This document shows positions 35,432-44,189 of a stretch of DNA of 64,000 nt, one piece after another; position 1 is the first letter of the stretch, and each line of letters begins with the position of its first letter. A program made the position numbers and the translations under genes. The notes beneath the pieces are model-generated. The model searched no databases, was not told the DNA's origin, and saw nothing but the letters and a program-made list of their open reading frames with translations. The DNA comes from Burkholderiales bacterium. GTDB taxonomy: Bacteria; Pseudomonadota; Gammaproteobacteria; Burkholderiales; Casimicrobiaceae. The stretch spans positions 1 to 64,000 of the forward strand of contig JAEUPL010000013.1 of assembly GCA_016790165.1 (NCBI GenBank), read 5' to 3'.

Positions 35432-35962
35432 ATGGTCTCTCATACGCTTGTGTTGCGTTGGGGCAGGAGGCTCGCGGCTTCGTTGATGCTCTGCTCACCG
35501 CTGGCTGGCGCGCAAACGGGCAGCGCTGCGGTCGCCCTGCATGGCGCCGACGCGGTATTCGCGACGGACGATGTGGGGGTGGTCTGGGCGGTGCAGAAGC
35601 AATCGACGAGCGACAAGGCAACGGTGTGGTTGCGCGTCGTCAATCGCACCGGAAAGTTCACGCACGTCGCGATTGATGGCGTCGATCCGTTCAGCAAGAA
35701 GCGTGAGCGCGTTACACCCGTGACCGTGTTCTCTGCGGATCTGCGCGTTGGGGTGGATCGCGAGACTTTTGTCGATCTGACCAGCCGCGAAATCCATCTG
35801 TTTCGCTCGGCAGCCGACGCGACGGCGAACCAGCCTGCGGTCACCGTCTTTTATCTGGGGGTGCCCGACACGGTTCCCGAGTTCACGGACGCGCTCAAGC
35901 TCGAGGCTTACCTGCGCGACGCGAAGCTCGTGTCGCATTCATTGAAGACATTGGTTCGATAG
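35432..35962 (+). CDS. secreted protein of unknown function downstream of the ABC importer
   Basis: The 176-residue precursor has a signal-like N-terminus (RRLAASLMLCSPLAGAQT). The mature part looks like an all-beta domain (ATVWLRVVNRTGKFTHVAIDGVDPFSKKRERVTPVTVFSADLRVGVD). No family is recognised and no lipobox fits clearly, although a Cys lies in the hydrophobic segment. It starts 10 bp after the ATPase stop and ends 33 bp before ruvB. It may be an accessory of the importer. Confidence 0.65.
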   Translation: MVSHTLVLRWGRRLAASLMLCSPLAGAQTGSAAVALHGADAVFATDDVGVVWAVQKQSTSDKATVWLRVVNRTGKFTHVAIDGVDPFSKKRERVTPVTVFSADLRVGVDRETFVDLTSREIHLFRSAADATANQPAVTVFYLGVPDTVPEFTDALKLEAYLRDAKLVSHSLKTLVR

Positions 35963-35995
35963 GCTTGCGCGACCGGCCGCCCATACAATACCTGT

Positions 35996-37093
35996 ATGGC
36001 CATTCATGATGATTCCCTCGCCAGTGCGGTGACCCGAGTGCCCTCAGGTGCCGACCGGCTGATTGCACCGAAGAGCGAGGGTACTCAGGAAGACGCACTC
36101 GAGCGTGCCCTGCGTCCGAAGCAGCTTGGCGAATACATCGGGCAGGAGAAGATTCGCGGCCAGATTTCGATCTTCATTGAGGCCGCGAAGTCACGGAAGG
36201 AAGCGCTCGATCACGTGCTGCTCTTTGGCCCACCGGGCCTCGGCAAAACAACGCTGTCACACATCATCTCGCGCGAGATGGGGGTGACGATGCACCAGAC
36301 CTCCGGCCCGGTACTTGAGAAAAAGGGCGACCTCGCGGCGCTCCTCACCAATCTCGAACCGAACGACGTACTGTTCATCGACGAGATTCACCGCATCAGC
36401 GCCGTGCTCGAAGAGACGCTCTACAGCGCAATGGAAGACTACGCCATCGACATCATGATCGGCGAAGGCCCTGGGGCGCGATCGGTGAAGCTTGACCTGC
36501 CGCCATTCACGCTCGTCGGTGCCACCACGCGCGCGGGCATGCTGACCAATCCGCTGCGTGATCGCTTTGGTATTGTGGCGCGGTTGGAGTTTTATTCCGA
36601 TGACGAGCTGGCCCGAATCGTTGCGCGCTCATCGAACTTGCTCAACGTAAACACTGACGACGCGGGTGCACTCGAAATCGCCCGCCGTTCGCGCGGTACA
36701 CCGCGGATCGCCAATCGCCTGCTGCGTCGAGTGCGCGACTTTGCCGAAGTGAAAGCCAAGGGACGCGTCACACGCGAGGTCGCTGACGCAGCGCTGTCGA
36801 TGCTCGACGTCGATGCCAGTGGACTCGACGTGATGGACCGCAAACTGCTCGCCACGATCGTGGAAAAGTTCTCAGGGGGGCCAGTCGGCGTCGACAATCT
36901 CGCCGCTGCGATCAGCGAAGAACGCGAGACCATCGAGGATGTCATCGAACCGTTCCTGATTCAACAAGGGTACGTGCAGCGTACCAGTCGCGGTCGCGTG
37001 GCGACAGCTCGCGCCTACCGCCATTTTGGTCTCGTTCCGCCGGCGGCAATGGGAACTGGCGAACTTTTTGCCGAAGAGCGGATTGGGTCATGA
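35996..37093 (+). CDS. ruvB: Holliday junction branch-migration ATPase RuvB
   Basis: RuvB forms the hexameric motor that drives branch migration with RuvA. The 365-residue AAA+ protein has [11 protein letters not shown], Walker [13 protein letters not shown], Walker [11 protein letters not shown], sensor 1 [11 protein letters not shown], the arginine finger in NPLRDRFG, and a C-terminal winged helix ([27 protein letters not shown]). It sits away from ruvCA and is coupled to ybgC by a 4-bp overlap. Confidence 0.98.
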   Translation: MAIHDDSLASAVTRVPSGADRLIAPKSEGTQEDALERALRPKQLGEYIGQEKIRGQISIFIEAAKSRKEALDHVLLFGPPGLGKTTLSHIISREMGVTMHQTSGPVLEKKGDLAALLTNLEPNDVLFIDEIHRISAVLEETLYSAMEDYAIDIMIGEGPGARSVKLDLPPFTLVGATTRAGMLTNPLRDRFGIVARLEFYSDDELARIVARSSNLLNVNTDDAGALEIARRSRGTPRIANRLLRRVRDFAEVKAKGRVTREVADAALSMLDVDASGLDVMDRKLLATIVEKFSGGPVGVDNLAAAISEERETIEDVIEPFLIQQGYVQRTSRGRVATARAYRHFGLVPPAAMGTGELFAEERIGS

Positions 37094-37542
37094 AGCAGCC
37101 GTACCAGATCAATATTCGTGTGTACTACGAAGACACCGATGTCGGCGGCGTGGTGTACTACGCCAACTATCTGCGCTACATCGAACGGGCACGCAGCGAT
37201 TGGCTCCGCGACGCAGGCTTTGAACTGGATCTGATCCAGCGAGACGAGGGTGCGGTGTTCGTCGTTCGTCGCGTTGAAGCGGATTATGTTCAGCCGGCAA
37301 CGCTGGGCAATTGGCTCACTGTGACGGCGGAGCCCGTTGACGTTGGCGCGAGCCGCATGCTGATTCGGCAGCGCATCACGCGGGACGGCGAACTCCTTTT
37401 CAGCGCGATAGTCACAGTGGCATACATTGCTGCGGATTTGTCCGGACCGCTGCGCATGCCAAAAGCCATGCGTGAGCTGCTGAAGTTGCAGGTTTGCCCA
37501 CCTGACGCAGCGATCGCTCCCGCGCGTACCCCCTCAGAATAG
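37090..37542 (+). CDS. ybgC: Tol-Pal-associated acyl-CoA thioesterase
   Basis: A 150-residue hot-dog-fold thioesterase that usually heads the tol-pal cluster. The catalytic segment is [25 protein letters not shown], with the Asp typical of the 4HBT family, followed by [18 protein letters not shown]. It overlaps ruvB by 4 bp and is followed by tolQ 5 bp downstream. It may act on acyl chains linked to phospholipid balance, as suggested for enterobacteria. Confidence 0.95.
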   Translation: MKQPYQINIRVYYEDTDVGGVVYYANYLRYIERARSDWLRDAGFELDLIQRDEGAVFVVRRVEADYVQPATLGNWLTVTAEPVDVGASRMLIRQRITRDGELLFSAIVTVAYIAADLSGPLRMPKAMRELLKLQVCPPDAAIAPARTPSE

Positions 37543-37547
37543 CCCGC

Positions 37548-38222
37548 ATGAAACCCGTCGCTGACCTCTCCTTGTTACACCTGATCACCGGCGCCAGCGT
37601 GCCGGTGCAGGCCGTCATGCTGCTCCTGGTTTGCCTGTCGCTCTGGTCGTGGTGGTTGATCTTTTACAAGGGCAGTGTGTTCAAGGCGGCCGTCAAGCGC
37701 AATGCCAGCTTTGATGAGTCGTTCTGGCAGGGCTCCGACCTTAACTCGCTTTATGCGCGGGTGAACGAGGCTCGCGAGCGCTTTGGACCACAGGCCGAAG
37801 TGTTTGCTGCTGGTTTTCGCGAATTCATCAAGCAGAAGCGGCAGAACAATCCGACGCGGGACGCTGTGGTGGATGGCACACGGCGCGCCTTGAAGGCGGC
37901 CACCCAGCGTGAGATGGATCGTCTGGAGCATCAATTGCCGGGCCTCGCGACAGTCGCAAGTGTGAGCCCCTATATCGGACTTCTGGGGACGGTGTGGGGC
38001 ATCATGAATTCGTTTCGTGGTCTGGCGAGTGTCGGTCAGGCCACGCTGGCGCAAGTCGCCCCCGGCATCGCCGAGGCGTTGATCGCAACAGCGATTGGCT
38101 TGTTCGCGGCGATTCCGGCAGTGGTTGCCTATAACCGCTTTCAAGCGCAACTTGATCGCATCAACACGCAGCTCGAAACGTTTGCCGAAGAATTCCTGAA
38201 CATTCTGCAGCGACAGGCCTGA
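37548..38222 (+). CDS. tolQ: Tol-Pal inner-membrane motor protein TolQ
   Basis: TolQ forms with TolR the proton channel that energises TolA. The 224-residue protein has three membrane helices (about 22-42, 130-155, 165-190) with MLLLVCLSLWSWWLIFYKG at the first. The MotA/ExbB-type motif is LPGLATVASVSPYIGLLGTVWGIMNSFRGL, followed by PGIAEALIATAIGLFAAIPAVVAYNRF. The start is the ATG at 37548. Confidence 0.96.
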   Translation: MKPVADLSLLHLITGASVPVQAVMLLLVCLSLWSWWLIFYKGSVFKAAVKRNASFDESFWQGSDLNSLYARVNEARERFGPQAEVFAAGFREFIKQKRQNNPTRDAVVDGTRRALKAATQREMDRLEHQLPGLATVASVSPYIGLLGTVWGIMNSFRGLASVGQATLAQVAPGIAEALIATAIGLFAAIPAVVAYNRFQAQLDRINTQLETFAEEFLNILQRQA

Positions 38223-38240
38223 TCGCGCGAGCTACCCACC

Positions 38241-38639
38241 ATGCGCCGCCGCAAACTCGTCAGCCAGATCAACGTCGTGCCATTCATTGACGTGATGCTT
38301 GTGCTGCTGATCGTGTTCATGATCGCCACGCCGTCGCTGCGCACGGGCGAGATCGAGTTGCCAAGCGTCGGGCAGACGTTGACGCCTTCGCAGGCCAATC
38401 CCATTGAAGTGACCGTACGTGCCAACGGCGAACTTTCGCTGCGTGAAGCCGTGGCCGGCAAGCCCGCCAAGCGCGATGCAGTGGTGGCGCGCGTGGTCGA
38501 GTTGCAGAAGGCGAGCGAACGCCCGGTTGTGATTGCCGCCGACCGCAACGTGAAGTACGACGATGTCGTGAGCCTGCTTGGGGCCCTGCATCAGGCCGGC
38601 GTCAGACGCGTCGGACTTGCCGCTAAAGAAGGTTCATGA
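38241..38639 (+). CDS. tolR: Tol-Pal inner-membrane protein TolR
   Basis: TolR (132 residues) is the ExbD-like partner of TolQ. Its single membrane helix (about 13-33, NVVPFIDVMLVLLIVFMI) contains the proton-carrying Asp. The periplasmic domain ends KYDDVVSLLGALHQAGVRRVGLA, typical of ExbD/TolR. It overlaps tolA by 4 bp. Confidence 0.96.
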   Translation: MRRRKLVSQINVVPFIDVMLVLLIVFMIATPSLRTGEIELPSVGQTLTPSQANPIEVTVRANGELSLREAVAGKPAKRDAVVARVVELQKASERPVVIAADRNVKYDDVVSLLGALHQAGVRRVGLAAKEGS

Positions 38640-39592
38640 GCGTCACTCTGCGCTCTCAGCGCGCGGTCGCGACGGCCGCCTCGGCGGAGGCGCACAGCAA
38701 AGCGCAGGCCTGGCTGGCGGCAATCATCGTGCATGCACTTCTGTTTGCGGGGCTGGTGTTTTCTGTACGCTGGAAGCACGTCAGCCCCGAACCAGTTGCG
38801 GTAGATCTTGTCTTCGCACCGCCAGCCCCGATCGTGACCACACCCGTCGCACCCACCGTTCCCCCGCCGCCACCCGTCCCGGAGCCGCCACCGCCGCCAC
38901 GACCGTCGCCCGCTCCGGCAAAAGCCCCGCCAGCGCCGGTGCCACCGCAGAAAGTCGCGCCGCCCCTTCCGCCGGGTCCCACCGCGGCCGATATCGCACG
39001 GCAGAAAGCGGCAGAAAAGGAGGCGCAACGCAAGGCGGAAGCTGCGCGCGTGGACGCGCTCGCCCGGGAACAGGCGAAGCTTGAGGCCGCCCGAAAACAG
39101 GTCGAGGCTGCGGCCGCAAAGAAAGCCGATGACGCGCGCGTGCGCGAAGCCAAAGCTGCGCAGGAGAAGGCGCTTAAGGAACAACAAGCTGCCTACGCCG
39201 CGGCGCAAGCCACGGCAGAACGGCAGGCGCGCGAAGCGGCACAGCGGGCGGAGGCTGACCGTGTCGCCAAAGCGGCTGCCGATGCCGCCGCAGCCGCAGC
39301 GGCGAAGGCACGCGCCAAAGCAGAGGGGGACTACGTCGCGAAAATTCGCGCCAAGGTGCGAGGCAACATCATTCTGGCCAGCGAATTAAGCGGCAACCCC
39401 GAGGCCATTTTCAGCGTCACCCAGTTGCCAACGGGCGAAGTGCTGTCCGCCACGCTGACCAAATCGAGTGGCAATCGCGCCTACGACGACGCAGTTGAAC
39501 GCGCGATTCTCAAGTCGTCACCGCTGCCAAAACCCGATCAGGCCGACGTCTTCCAGCGGCAGCTCCAATTGAAGTTCCGGCCCCAGGATTGA
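38636..39592 (+). CDS. tolA: cell-envelope integrity protein TolA
   Basis: TolA links the TolQR motor to Pal. The 318-residue protein has one N-terminal membrane helix (about 26-44) and a proline-rich stretch (about 60-115). A long Ala/Lys/Glu coiled helix (about 118-225) follows, then a C-terminal TonB-like domain (about 230-318: RAKVRGNIILASELSGNPEAIFSVTQLPTGEVLSATL). The order is as expected from tolQR. tolB and pal, which normally follow, are not found here; the next gene is convergent. Confidence 0.93.
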   Translation: MSVTLRSQRAVATAASAEAHSKAQAWLAAIIVHALLFAGLVFSVRWKHVSPEPVAVDLVFAPPAPIVTTPVAPTVPPPPPVPEPPPPPRPSPAPAKAPPAPVPPQKVAPPLPPGPTAADIARQKAAEKEAQRKAEAARVDALAREQAKLEAARKQVEAAAAKKADDARVREAKAAQEKALKEQQAAYAAAQATAERQAREAAQRAEADRVAKAAADAAAAAAAKARAKAEGDYVAKIRAKVRGNIILASELSGNPEAIFSVTQLPTGEVLSATLTKSSGNRAYDDAVERAILKSSPLPKPDQADVFQRQLQLKFRPQD

Positions 39593-39623
39593 CGTAGACG
39601 TCGTGAAGCAAGTTCTCGACGCT

Positions 39624-39661
39624 CCCCTCGCCCCGAGCGGGAGAGGGCTGGGGGTGAGGGG
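39624..39661. repeat. GC-rich CCCCTC/GAGGGG intergenic palindrome
   Basis: A CCCCTCGCCCC ... GGGGGTGAGGGG arrangement forms an imperfect inverted repeat of about 38 bases between tolA and the convergent minus-strand gene. Similar sequences are scattered between genes in many beta- and gammaproteobacteria. It may act as a two-way transcription barrier. The rest of the gap 39593-39744 shows nothing else. Confidence 0.5.
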
Positions 39662-39744
39662 AACACACATGACCTGCATGCATTGCTGTGTGACCGCAAC
39701 GTCAGGCGCGACTGCCGAGGCCACGCAGCATCATCGCCACTGCT

Positions 39745-40965
39745 CTATTGAATACTCGTCGCGGCGACGGTTGCGGTGGTGGAAACGGTTTGGCCAAACA
39801 CGGTCGTCGAATCAGTGACCTCCGAGCGGACCATGCCGACACCCGGTACGACCCAGGTCAGCGTGGTGGTCGTCGAGGACGACAGGCTTGGATACGTGGT
39901 AGCGATCTGGATGGTGAACTTGCAGGCGTTGGCGAATGTCCCGGCGGGCACGGTGACACTTTCACGTGCGGTCAGTACGATCGAGCCCGTTTGTGTCGGA
40001 TTGCCAAGCGGGTTGGCCGGGCTGAAGACGACGGTGCGATTGACGTTGATCGATTGGCCAACGGTCATCGCCTTTGGATAGGTGATGGGCGGGTTGGAGT
40101 ACGTGTCCTGCGGACCCGATGAGCTTGTGGAACGCCCACCAAGCTCGCGCCAGGACGCGCTACCATCCTCAATCATGGTGGCACTCACCCCGTTCGACGA
40201 GGTGTCGAGCACGCGTGTTGCGGTGTAGCCGTTGAACGACACGGGGGTCGCGTCATAGGTGCGGGTGAATGACGTCGCGCCGGTGCCTACGCTGGATGTT
40301 GACTGGTAGGTGATGGTTTTGGCGCCGTAGTAGAAGGTGCCGCAGTCGGTGCCGTTGGCGACCGGAGTTGAGCTGGCTGCGGTCGCTGAGGTGGCGCAGA
40401 ACGCGATGTTTTCTCCCAGGTAACCCGCATTGATGGCAGTCTGGTACGTCGCGCTGCTCGCCGTGTACCGGTGATTGGACGTCTTGCCATTGGCTGCCGC
40501 GCGGAAACCACGGTAGATCGGCGTCGTGTTCGCCGGACACGTGTTGTTGGTTGGCTGCTGGGTGGCGAAGTCGTAGTCCTCCCAGGTAAATCCAGCCAGG
40601 TTCTGGTTACGCAGCGACTGGCAGTCGACGCCATCCCGGCCATAGAAATGCGAGCTGGTGAACGGGGAGCTCGCAGATACATAAAAGCGGCAGATTCGTA
40701 CTTGCGTGCTGGTGGCCGACGCGGTGGCCGTGGCCTGGAACGTCATGCCCGTACGTTTGAAGTCAGCCACCCCATCCAGAAGGCTCTGCTCGTTCGTCCG
40801 ACCTGTGATGAAGTAGGCGTCAAGCACCGAGTTGTAGTACTCAACGACCGTGACGGACTGGGCGTGAGCGGGGAGGGTCGCAATCGTCGTCGCGGCAACG
40901 ACGGTGGCGATGACGCGCGAGACGGTTCGGACGAAGGTGCTGGTGCTACGGGATAGGATATTCAT
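39745..40965 (-). CDS. secreted protein with a DUF5648-like N-terminal domain
   Basis: The 406-residue precursor has a signal peptide (about 1-36, ending AHA) and a VVEYYNSVLDAYFITGRTNEQ segment. Repeats of SHFYGRDG and NHRYTAS type follow, typical of the DUF5648 family of extracellular proteins. The C-terminal half (about 210-406) is Ser/Thr-rich and beta-like, with SVTVPAGTFANACKF and WVVPGVGMVRSEV. Several cysteines suggest disulfides. Function is unknown; it may be a surface or matrix protein. Its 5' leader contains two hairpins (41022-41103). Confidence 0.8.
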   Translation of the reverse strand: MNILSRSTSTFVRTVSRVIATVVAATTIATLPAHAQSVTVVEYYNSVLDAYFITGRTNEQSLLDGVADFKRTGMTFQATATASATSTQVRICRFYVSASSPFTSSHFYGRDGVDCQSLRNQNLAGFTWEDYDFATQQPTNNTCPANTTPIYRGFRAAANGKTSNHRYTASSATYQTAINAGYLGENIAFCATSATAASSTPVANGTDCGTFYYGAKTITYQSTSSVGTGATSFTRTYDATPVSFNGYTATRVLDTSSNGVSATMIEDGSASWRELGGRSTSSSGPQDTYSNPPITYPKAMTVGQSINVNRTVVFSPANPLGNPTQTGSIVLTARESVTVPAGTFANACKFTIQIATTYPSLSSSTTTTLTWVVPGVGMVRSEVTDSTTVFGQTVSTTATVAATSIQ

Positions 40966-41021
40966 GCGGAGCTACCGGTGTTACCACAGGTGGTTGCGGG
41001 ATCGGGCGGCTTGTCCAGGCG

Positions 41022-41047
41022 AAAAAAATGGGCGGCGGAGCCGCCCA
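41022..41047 (-). terminator. intrinsic-terminator-like hairpin in a minus-strand leader
   Basis: TGGGCGGC (41029-41036) and GCCGCCCA (41040-41047) flank GGA. On the minus strand this 8-bp GC stem is followed by seven T residues (41022-41028). It lies about 60-80 bases upstream of the minus-strand gene starting at 40965, not after a minus-strand gene. It could end a short leader transcript or small RNA, or form an attenuator. Confidence 0.5.
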
Positions 41048-41082
41048 GCCTCGGATCGCCGGAGGAGGGCCCGATGGTCAAA

Positions 41083-41103
41083 TGCCCAGAGCACTTCTGG
41101 GCA
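41083..41103. repeat. 8-bp perfect hairpin in the same leader
   Basis: TGCCCAGA (41083-41090) and TCTGGGCA (41096-41103) surround a 5-base loop. Together with the hairpin at 41029-41047 it makes two adjacent stems in the leader between the divergent genes at 40965 (minus) and 41258 (plus). No known riboswitch consensus was recognised. Confidence 0.45.
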
Positions 41104-41257
41104 GGCAGAATGCTAGGCACGCTAACACGGTCTGCCTACCCCGCGAATAAGGGGGCGCTCCACCGTGCGGGACGAACGCGTGTGGCGACGACCGCCGCCT
41201 GCAGGGAGCAGAATTTCACGTGTGCAGTTCGATGAACCAAGATAGCAGCACAGCAAC

Positions 41258-43195
41258 ATGACATCGCACGACCCGCCAGATCCGGGTTGGCGCTCGGCTG
41301 TGCGTCACGCAATTCGCGGTATGGTGTTGCTCGCGTTCAGCCTTGCGGCGACGCTGGGGATGACCGTCGCCGCAGCGCCGCTGCAGCCGCAGCAACTGGT
41401 CGTCGCCCGAGTGCTTGCGTCGGAGGCCCCGTCGCCGTCGCTGCTCCCGCAGAACGCGGCTTGGCAGGCGGTCAGCCTACCCGACGACTGGGCGGTCAGC
41501 CGGCCCGACTTCGGCGGCTCCCTTTGGTACGAACTTGAGTTCGATGCAGAGGAACTGCGTGCCTCAGGCGCGCTGGCAGCGCTTTACATCGAACGCGCGT
41601 GCAGCAACGTCACGGCCTACGTCAACGGAACCGAAATTGGCACCGGCGGACGCATGAGCCATCCCTATGCGCGCAACTGCTTTGTGCCGCAACTGTTCAG
41701 CGTGCCGAGTACGGCGCTGCGTGCCGGGCGCAACGTGCTGCACCTGCATGTGGTGGGCAATCCGTTGCGACAAATCGCCGCTTCGCAGCGATCCTCCGGA
41801 TTGTCTGCGATCGCGATTGGCCCGCTTGACGTGTTGCGGCCGGTGCATGCTGACGCCACGTGGTGGCGCGTTTCGGTGGCGCGCGGCACGGCCATCGTGC
41901 TGATCACTTTTGCGTTGCTGTTTACCGTGCTCTGGCTGCTGCGCAGGAAGGACTCCTACTACGGTTGGTTCGCACTGTGGATCGGCTGGTGGGGTGCCAA
42001 TGCGACGCGAGCGTTTGTGGTCGACAGCGTGATTCCCTCGGCCGGGATTGAAGCGCTGGTTGTTGCCAGCACGCCGCTCGTCCTGGCTGGCATCACGCTC
42101 TTCAAGCTGCGCTATGCCGGCGTGCAGTCGCGTTGGGTGGATCGCTGGCTGCTGACGCAGGCGATCGTGATTCCGGCGCTGGTGGTCTTGCTCGGGTTTG
42201 ACCATCTTCATGCGCTGGGTCGCGTCGTCTATCTGCTCCAGGTGCTGCAGGTCGCCGCCGTGATCGTCTGGTTTGCGCGCTGGGCGTGGCGACATTCGCG
42301 GCTGGACTTCTGGTTGTTCACGGGCGGCGACGCATTGCTCATGGTGCTGGCGGCGGTTGAGTACACCGCGGGCTATCTTGGCTATCCACTGAAAATTCAG
42401 CTCGCGCCGCTGGCGGGCGTGCTGACCTTGATCCCGGCGTCGATACGGCTGTTGTGGCGGCTTGTCGAGAGTCTGTCTCGCACGGAAGCGATGAACCAGA
42501 CGCTCGAAGCGCGCGTGGCTGAAAAATCCTCGGAAATCGAGCGCAACTATGCAGAGCTCGCAGCGCTGCGCGAGCGTGAAGCGGCGCTGAATGAGCGACG
42601 GCGCATCGCGGCCGATCTGCACGATGATCTCGGCGCCAAACTGCTGACCATTGCACAAAAGGCACCGCCCGAGCGTGCTGAGGTGGCCCGGCTCGCGCGC
42701 GAGGCGCTCGATGAAATGCGGCTTTCGGTGCGCGGGATGGTCGGCGAGACGCAGTCGTTCGAAGATACGCTGGCGGACTGGCGGGCGGAGGCCGTGACGC
42801 GTCTGGCGCAGGCCGGTCTGCGCGCGCAGTGGTGCGTCTCGCCCGAGAAACCCGCTGGCGGTTTGCCCGCGCGGACGCAGGTGCAACTCACGCGAATCCT
42901 GCGCGAGGCTGTGAGCAATGTCGTTCGTCACGCGCGAGCGCAGCACTGCTCGATTAATGTGACCGTGAGTGAGGCGCGCGTCGAGATTTGCGTCGATGAT
43001 GATGGCGTAGGCCCGCCGCCGGACGCTGGACGCGGCGCGCGCGGCACTGGGCTCGCGAACATCGAGCGGCGCGCACGCAAGCTCGGTGGCCACCACGCGC
43101 TGTACGCACGTGAGGGCGGCGGTACGCGGGTTACGGTGTCTGTGCCGCTGGAGGCAGGCAGCGAGGCCAGAGCGCAGAGCGCCGACCACCGATAA
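41258..43195 (+). CDS. NarL-type sensor kinase with jelly-roll sensor and seven membrane helices
   Basis: The 645-residue protein has a signal-like N-terminus (about 20-40). A periplasmic beta domain (about 65-195) resembles the sugar-binding jelly roll of glycosidases and 7TMR-DISM proteins: LPDDW, WYELEF, ALYIERACSNVTAYVNGTEIG. Seven helices follow (about 208-400). A coiled linker leads to a HisKA_3 kinase core with the phospho-acceptor at H455 in RRRIAADLHDDLGA. The ATPase domain shows ILREAVSNVVRHARA and DDDGVGPP. Its regulator follows 7 bp after the stop. The ligand is unknown. Confidence 0.88.
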   Translation: MTSHDPPDPGWRSAVRHAIRGMVLLAFSLAATLGMTVAAAPLQPQQLVVARVLASEAPSPSLLPQNAAWQAVSLPDDWAVSRPDFGGSLWYELEFDAEELRASGALAALYIERACSNVTAYVNGTEIGTGGRMSHPYARNCFVPQLFSVPSTALRAGRNVLHLHVVGNPLRQIAASQRSSGLSAIAIGPLDVLRPVHADATWWRVSVARGTAIVLITFALLFTVLWLLRRKDSYYGWFALWIGWWGANATRAFVVDSVIPSAGIEALVVASTPLVLAGITLFKLRYAGVQSRWVDRWLLTQAIVIPALVVLLGFDHLHALGRVVYLLQVLQVAAVIVWFARWAWRHSRLDFWLFTGGDALLMVLAAVEYTAGYLGYPLKIQLAPLAGVLTLIPASIRLLWRLVESLSRTEAMNQTLEARVAEKSSEIERNYAELAALREREAALNERRRIAADLHDDLGAKLLTIAQKAPPERAEVARLAREALDEMRLSVRGMVGETQSFEDTLADWRAEAVTRLAQAGLRAQWCVSPEKPAGGLPARTQVQLTRILREAVSNVVRHARAQHCSINVTVSEARVEICVDDDGVGPPPDAGRGARGTGLANIERRARKLGGHHALYAREGGGTRVTVSVPLEAGSEARAQSADHR

Positions 43196-43202
43196 TCGGG
43201 GC

Positions 43203-43898
43203 ATGACACCCGTTCGTTCCGTTTTGCTCGTTGAAGACTTGCCCGAAAGCCGTGATTGGCTCAGCGCGGTGGCAGGCGTTGCGTTTCCGCAAGCGCAGCT
43301 GACCTGCGCTGCGCGTTGTGACGAGGCGGCGCGTCTAATCGCGGCGTCGGGTGGCTACGACGTCGCGCTGGTCGACCTTGGACTCCCCGATGGCAACGGT
43401 GTTGACGTGGTGCGCACCTTGCGCCGCGCGCAGCCCGCAGCCATACCTGTCGTGGTGACGATCCACGATGATGACGAACATCTGTTCCCGGCGCTGCGGG
43501 CGGGCGCCTTCGGCTATTTGCTCAAGGAACAACCGCGTGACGCGCTCGTGACGCAGTTGCTGCGCATCCTCGCGGGCGAACCGCCGTTGTCGCCTGCGAT
43601 CGCACGGCGTGTGCTGGGTGTGTTTGCGTCCACGCCAGCGACCGCAGAAGGTGGGGCCGTGCGACGCAGTGATGGCGGATGGGGCGGTACGTCGAGGCAA
43701 CCGGCGCTGACCGAGCGCGAAGCGCACGTGTTGCAGCGCGTCGCCAAGGGATTCACGCTGCCGGAGATTGCGCAGCAGCTTGGGTTGTCGCGCCACACGG
43801 TGTCGGACTACGTCAAGCAGGTGTATCGCAAGCTCGACGTGTCGTCGCGCGCCGAGGCGACGCTCGAGGCGGTGCGACGCGGACTGGTGCGGCCGTAA
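43203..43898 (+). CDS. NarL/FixJ-family response regulator
   Basis: A 231-residue partner of the preceding kinase. The receiver domain has ED at 11-12, phospho-acceptor D58 in VALVDLGLPDGNG and a Lys in YLLKEQ. A GerE-type LuxR HTH at the C-terminus (about 165-225) reads LTEREAHVLQRVAKGFTLPEIAQQLGLSRHTVSDYVKQVYRKLDV. The ATG at 43203 lies 7 bp after the kinase stop. Targets are unknown. Confidence 0.93.
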   Translation: MTPVRSVLLVEDLPESRDWLSAVAGVAFPQAQLTCAARCDEAARLIAASGGYDVALVDLGLPDGNGVDVVRTLRRAQPAAIPVVVTIHDDDEHLFPALRAGAFGYLLKEQPRDALVTQLLRILAGEPPLSPAIARRVLGVFASTPATAEGGAVRRSDGGWGGTSRQPALTEREAHVLQRVAKGFTLPEIAQQLGLSRHTVSDYVKQVYRKLDVSSRAEATLEAVRRGLVRP

Positions 43899-43996
43899 CA
43901 GGCTGCTCAACTACTTCACACGGCGCCCAGAATCGCAGCCATGCATCCGATCTGGACGCCTACTCATCCGCGCCATGCACTGTGCTCGTTCTTATT

Positions 43997-44112
43997 GGCT
44001 TTTGGGTGCTACCGGCGCCAGGTGGTCATTACAGGCCAAAATTGTCGATAGTCGACTTGAAGGCAAAGCAAGCCGAAACAACCATGCAGCTGCCGTTTGA
44101 GCTGAAAAGCTG
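43997..44112. repeat. dispersed palindromic repeat, copy E
   Basis: A 116-bp element running from GGCTTTTGG (43997) to GAAAAGCTG (44112), with an AGGTGGTCATT segment near 44020-44030, an ATAGTCGACTT core (44048-44058) and a CAACCATGCAGC segment near 44079-44090. It matches copies A-D in order and length. The gap 43899-44189 holds nothing else convincing. Confidence 0.6.
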
Positions 44113-44189
44113 AACATACGTTGTCTCGCTGATCGCTCCGCGCTATGGTTGCGTCTGTATGCGCCGCGCGCAGTGCACTGGAGAGTCCG

